From assembly GCF_946887195.1 (NCBI RefSeq), contig NZ_CAMPKE010000002.1, positions 186,001 to 250,000 of the forward strand: a stretch of 64,000 nucleotides of DNA, given 5' to 3'. This DNA is from an uncultured Halomonas sp. (GTDB lineage Bacteria; Pseudomonadota; Gammaproteobacteria; Pseudomonadales; Halomonadaceae). Shown piece after piece: positions 61,245-64,000 of this stretch (the first letter of the stretch is position 1; each line of letters begins with the position of its first letter). A model generated the notes under the pieces. The model was given only the letters and a program-made list of their open reading frames with translations. It had not been told where the DNA came from and made no database searches. Position numbers and translations under genes: made by a program.

Positions 61245-63110
61245 ATGCTGTCTTCCCTGAAACGCCGCATCCAGGTCGCCTGCGTGATGATCGTCGCGCT
61301 GGCCATGAGTCTTGGGGCCGGGGTGAGCTATTTCACCGTCAAGGCCCACTATGAAGAGGCCATCGAGAATAACCTCATCGCCGTGGCCGAAGGCAATGCC
61401 GCGGCGATCGAGGGATGGGTAGAGTCGCGTACCAGCATGATCGAAGCGGCGCGCGCGCCGATAGCCGGGGGCGATTCCGTCACCGCGCTGATCCAGCTCG
61501 CCGAGTCCGGTGGCTTCAACCTGACCTACCTGGCGGGAGCCGATGGCCAACTGACGACGAACACCGGTTGGCAGCCACCCGCCGAGTTCGATCCGCGTGA
61601 ACGTTCCTGGTATCGGCAGTCCGTCGAGCAGGGCAGAACGATTCTCTCCATGCCCTACCTGGATGTGAACTCCGGACAACTCGTGGTGACGATAGCGACA
61701 CCGATCGAGGAGGGCGGCAAACTGCTGGGCGTCATCGGCGGCGATGTAACCATAGATGCTATCGTCGCCGACGTCGCGGCGATTCAACCGACACCTTCGA
61801 GCTTCGCTTTCCTCAGTACTGGCGAAACGCTGATCGCCCATCCCGACGCCGCCCTCACGCTCAAGCCGCTGGGCGCACTGAGCGATGAATTGACGCCGCA
61901 GACGGTCACCGCGCTGGGCGAAAACGGCGGCTGGTCGATGATCGATGTCGATGACCAGGCCAAGCGGCTCGCCGTAATGCCCATTGCCGGCACCGACTGG
62001 CAACTCGGCGTGGCGCTCGATGAGCATGAGGCGACCGCCGGCTTGCGCGCGATCATCCTGTCCTCGCTGATCGTCCTGCTGGGCGTCGCGGCAGTCGCCA
62101 CCATCGTTCTCGGCCTATGGTTAAGGCGCGCCTTCGGTGGATTGCTGCGGGTACGCGACGCGCTCGAGAACATTGCCAGCGGCAGTGGCGACCTGACCCG
62201 GCGTCTGCCGGTGGATGGGCGCGACGAGGTGGCGCAGATCGCCGATGCCTTCAATCGCTTCGTCGCCAAGCTGGAAGCGGTATTGCTGACCATTCGCGAC
62301 AGCAGCGACTCGGTGCGTGTCGCCGCCGCCGAGATCGCCTCGGGGAGTCAGGATCTTTCGGGGCGCACCGAGAACGCCGCGTCCAACATCCAGGAAACGT
62401 CGGCGTCGATGGAGCAGTTGACCAGCACCGTCGAGCACACCGCCGAATCGTCGCGGCAAGCCAACCACTTGTCGCAGTCGGCTTCGGAGGTCGCCTCGAA
62501 GGGCGGTCAGGTGGTGTCGCAGGTTGTGCGGACCATGGATGAGATCGATGCCTCCTCGGCCAAGATCGCCGAGATCGTCACGGTGATGGACAGTATCGCC
62601 TTTCAGACCAACCTGCTGGCGCTCAATGCCTCGGTGGAGGCGGCGCGGGCCGGCGAGCAAGGCCGTGGCTTCGCGGTGGTCGCTGGCGAAGTGCGCCAAT
62701 TGGCCAGCCGCAGTGCCGACGCCGCGCGTCAGATCAAGGCGCTGATCGATGCCTCGTCGGAAAAGACGCGCGGTGGTGCCGAATTGGTGCGTGCCGCGGG
62801 TGAAACCATGGACGAGATCGTCGCTAGCGTGGCACGCGTCACCGATGTACTCGGCGAAATCAGCGCCGCGACTCACGAGCAGAGCCAGGGCATCGGTCAG
62901 GTCAATCTGGCGGTGGCCGAACTCGACCGCATGACTCAGCAGAACGCTGCACTGGTCGAGGAATCCGCGGCGGCGGCCGATCAGTTGAAGGAGCAGTCGC
63001 TGCGCCTGACCCAGGCGGTGGGGGCTTTCACGCTGACCGCGCGCCGCCACGCGGAGGCGCCGCTGGCCCTGCCGTCGATACATCGTGGTACCGGTGCCCT
63101 GGAAGGCTGA
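61245..63110 (+). CDS. Methyl-accepting chemotaxis protein with dCache-type sensor
   Basis: A 621-residue chemoreceptor (633 if ATG 61209 is used). TM1 near the start ([20 protein letters not shown]), a periplasmic dCache sensor ([50 protein letters not shown]), TM2 ([25 protein letters not shown]), HAMP ([19 protein letters not shown]) and the signalling hairpin with the tip [32 protein letters not shown], split. dCache sensors often bind amino acids. No ribosome-binding site clearly decides the start. Confidence 0.92.
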   Translation: MLSSLKRRIQVACVMIVALAMSLGAGVSYFTVKAHYEEAIENNLIAVAEGNAAAIEGWVESRTSMIEAARAPIAGGDSVTALIQLAESGGFNLTYLAGADGQLTTNTGWQPPAEFDPRERSWYRQSVEQGRTILSMPYLDVNSGQLVVTIATPIEEGGKLLGVIGGDVTIDAIVADVAAIQPTPSSFAFLSTGETLIAHPDAALTLKPLGALSDELTPQTVTALGENGGWSMIDVDDQAKRLAVMPIAGTDWQLGVALDEHEATAGLRAIILSSLIVLLGVAAVATIVLGLWLRRAFGGLLRVRDALENIASGSGDLTRRLPVDGRDEVAQIADAFNRFVAKLEAVLLTIRDSSDSVRVAAAEIASGSQDLSGRTENAASNIQETSASMEQLTSTVEHTAESSRQANHLSQSASEVASKGGQVVSQVVRTMDEIDASSAKIAEIVTVMDSIAFQTNLLALNASVEAARAGEQGRGFAVVAGEVRQLASRSADAARQIKALIDASSEKTRGGAELVRAAGETMDEIVASVARVTDVLGEISAATHEQSQGIGQVNLAVAELDRMTQQNAALVEESAAAADQLKEQSLRLTQAVGAFTLTARRHAEAPLALPSIHRGTGALEG

Positions 63111-63152
63111 AACTGGCAGCGGGTCGGCCTGAAATCATGGGCGACTCAGCAA

Positions 63153-63184
63153 CGGCCCGGGCAATTCGCCCGGGCCGCTTGCGT
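63153..63184 (+). terminator. Hairpin terminator between the chemoreceptor and LysR genes
   Basis: CGGCCCGGGC-AATTC-GCCCGGGCCG, a perfect 10-base stem at 63153-63177, followed by a weak T tract (CTTGCGTT). It lies about 42 bases after the chemoreceptor stop and between convergent genes. Confidence 0.65.
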
Positions 63185-63198
63185 TCAGGTACTCTTTC

Positions 63199-64000
63199 TC
63201 ATGGGATATAGGGAAGCTCGATCTCGTCGCTACGCGCGATGCCCTCGGTCATCTGCCGGCACAGGCGCAAAAACTCGCGCATGCCGGTGGTCAGGTACTT
63301 GTTGCGATGCCAGATGAAGGTGAACTGGCGGGTCAGATCGAGTTGCGGCGTGGCGATGGGCACCAGGCTGCCGCGTCGAAAGGCCTCGCGTAGTGCCAGA
63401 TGCGAGACGCAGCCGATGCCGAGCCCCGACTCCACCGCCCGCTTGATGCCCTCGGTGTGCTCCAGTTCGAGCAGGATATTGAAGCGCCCGCGCCGATGAC
63501 GGGTGGCCTGCTCCAGCGTCAGGCGCGTGCCCGAGCCCTGCTCGCGCATGATCCAGGCCTCGCGCAGCAGACTGTCGATGCTCACCTCCTTGGCCCTGGC
63601 CAGCGGATGGCGCGGCGAGCAGAACACCGTCAGCTCGTCCTCGACCCAGGGCTGCATGACCACATCCTCGTGTTGGCAGTCGCCCTCGATCAGCCCCAGG
63701 TCCAGCTCGTGCTGGACGATGCGTTCGACGATCGAGGCGGTATTGCGCACATGCAGGCGTACCCGGCTGTCGGGATGGCGCTGCATGAAGTCGCTGATCA
63801 GCAGCGTCGCCAGGTAGTTGCCGATGGTCAGCGTGGCGCCGACATCCAGCGAGCCGATGCCGCGCTGGCCACGCAGCAATTCTTCGATCTCCTCGCCGCG
63901 ATCGAGCAGGGCGACCGCCTTGGGCAGGATCTGGAAGCCCAGCGCATTGAGTTTCAGGCGCTTGCCGATCCGATCGAGCAATTGGCAATCGAACTGGCGT
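63199..64000 (-). CDS. LysR-family transcriptional regulator (N-terminus cut by window)
   Basis: The frame is open to the right edge; upstream of the internal TTG-coded residue the chain reads RQFDCQLLDRIGKRLKLNALG, the end of a LysR helix-turn-helix, so most of the DNA-binding domain lies outside the window. The remaining ~265 residues form the LysR effector-binding domain (LDVGATLTIGNYLATLLISDF; LDLGLIEGDCQHEDVVMQPW; MREQGSGTRLTLEQA), of the CysB/CbbR-like type. Target genes are not visible. A convergent hairpin terminates the neighbouring chemoreceptor. Confidence 0.9.
   Translation of the reverse strand, partial: RQFDCQLLDRIGKRLKLNALGFQILPKAVALLDRGEEIEELLRGQRGIGSLDVGATLTIGNYLATLLISDFMQRHPDSRVRLHVRNTASIVERIVQHELDLGLIEGDCQHEDVVMQPWVEDELTVFCSPRHPLARAKEVSIDSLLREAWIMREQGSGTRLTLEQATRHRRGRFNILLELEHTEGIKRAVESGLGIGCVSHLALREAFRRGSLVPIATPQLDLTRQFTFIWHRNKYLTTGMREFLRLCRQMTEGIARSDEIELPYIP

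Overview
The window is about 64 kb of high-GC DNA from a gammaproteobacterium, most likely a member of the Halomonadaceae (Halomonas, Chromohalobacter or a relative). That placement is an inference from gene order (secB-rsmE, gshB-tonB-yqgE-ruvX, xseB-ispA-dxs), from protein similarity remembered rather than searched, and from the abundance of catabolic and transport genes. No rRNA, tRNA, CRISPR array, phage or transposase gene was seen.

Layout. 1-9.8 kb is housekeeping: a 5'-truncated YibN-type rhodanese, secB, rsmE, an S1-domain protein, gshB, a TonB-type protein, yqgE, ruvX, an unknown membrane protein, pyrB, a short-chain dehydrogenase and two GNAT acetyltransferases. 9.8-26.5 kb is a purine-ring and glyoxylate catabolic island: IclR regulator, uraD, uraH, membrane urate oxidase puuD, GntR regulator, NCS1 permease, allantoin racemase, puuE, allE, allA, gcl, hyi, glxR, glycerate kinase ttuD and pyruvate kinase. 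Together these could take urate through allantoin and glyoxylate to glycerate, 2-phosphoglycerate and pyruvate. The allantoate amidohydrolase step is missing from the window. 26.5-31 kb is an Efe-type iron uptake operon (efeU, efeO, efeB and a separate M75 protein) behind a candidate Fur box. 31-42 kb holds a DMT transporter, a secreted EF-hand protein, a D-amino-acid cluster (SSS symporter, RidA, N-acyl-D-amino-acid deacylase, RpiR regulator, D-threonine/D-serine-type PLP enzyme) and a two-gene operon of an ATP-grasp ligase and a CocE-type hydrolase of unknown purpose. 42-52 kb is housekeeping again: serA, xseB-ispA-dxs, djlA, a small exported protein, a GST, trhA, ribA and hemE. 52-56.3 kb is the aapJQMP general amino acid ABC transporter. 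57-60.6 kb encodes a non-canonical ForCE-type formate dehydrogenase (catalytic subunit with Cys-Gln instead of Cys-His, plus a DUF1641 partner). The end carries a host-attachment-family protein, a chemoreceptor and a LysR regulator cut by the window edge.

The most interesting non-coding structure is repetitive and regulatory. Four copies of a ~140-155 bp inverted-repeat element (family R1) sit between genes, and one of them supplies the ribosome-binding site of the next gene. Three copies of a second hairpin element (family R2) lie only among the ureidoglycolate-glyoxylate genes. TTGTATACAA-type palindromes recur between 11.3 and 16.9 kb, matching the GntR regulator encoded among them. A perfect 15-bp-arm palindrome with an IclR-type core overlaps the -35 box of gcl. 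The best leads for undescribed biology are the ATP-grasp/CocE pair, the EfeO whose M75 domain has lost its HxxE glutamate while a separate M75 protein keeps it, the ForCE-like enzyme in a proteobacterium, and the two repeat families.
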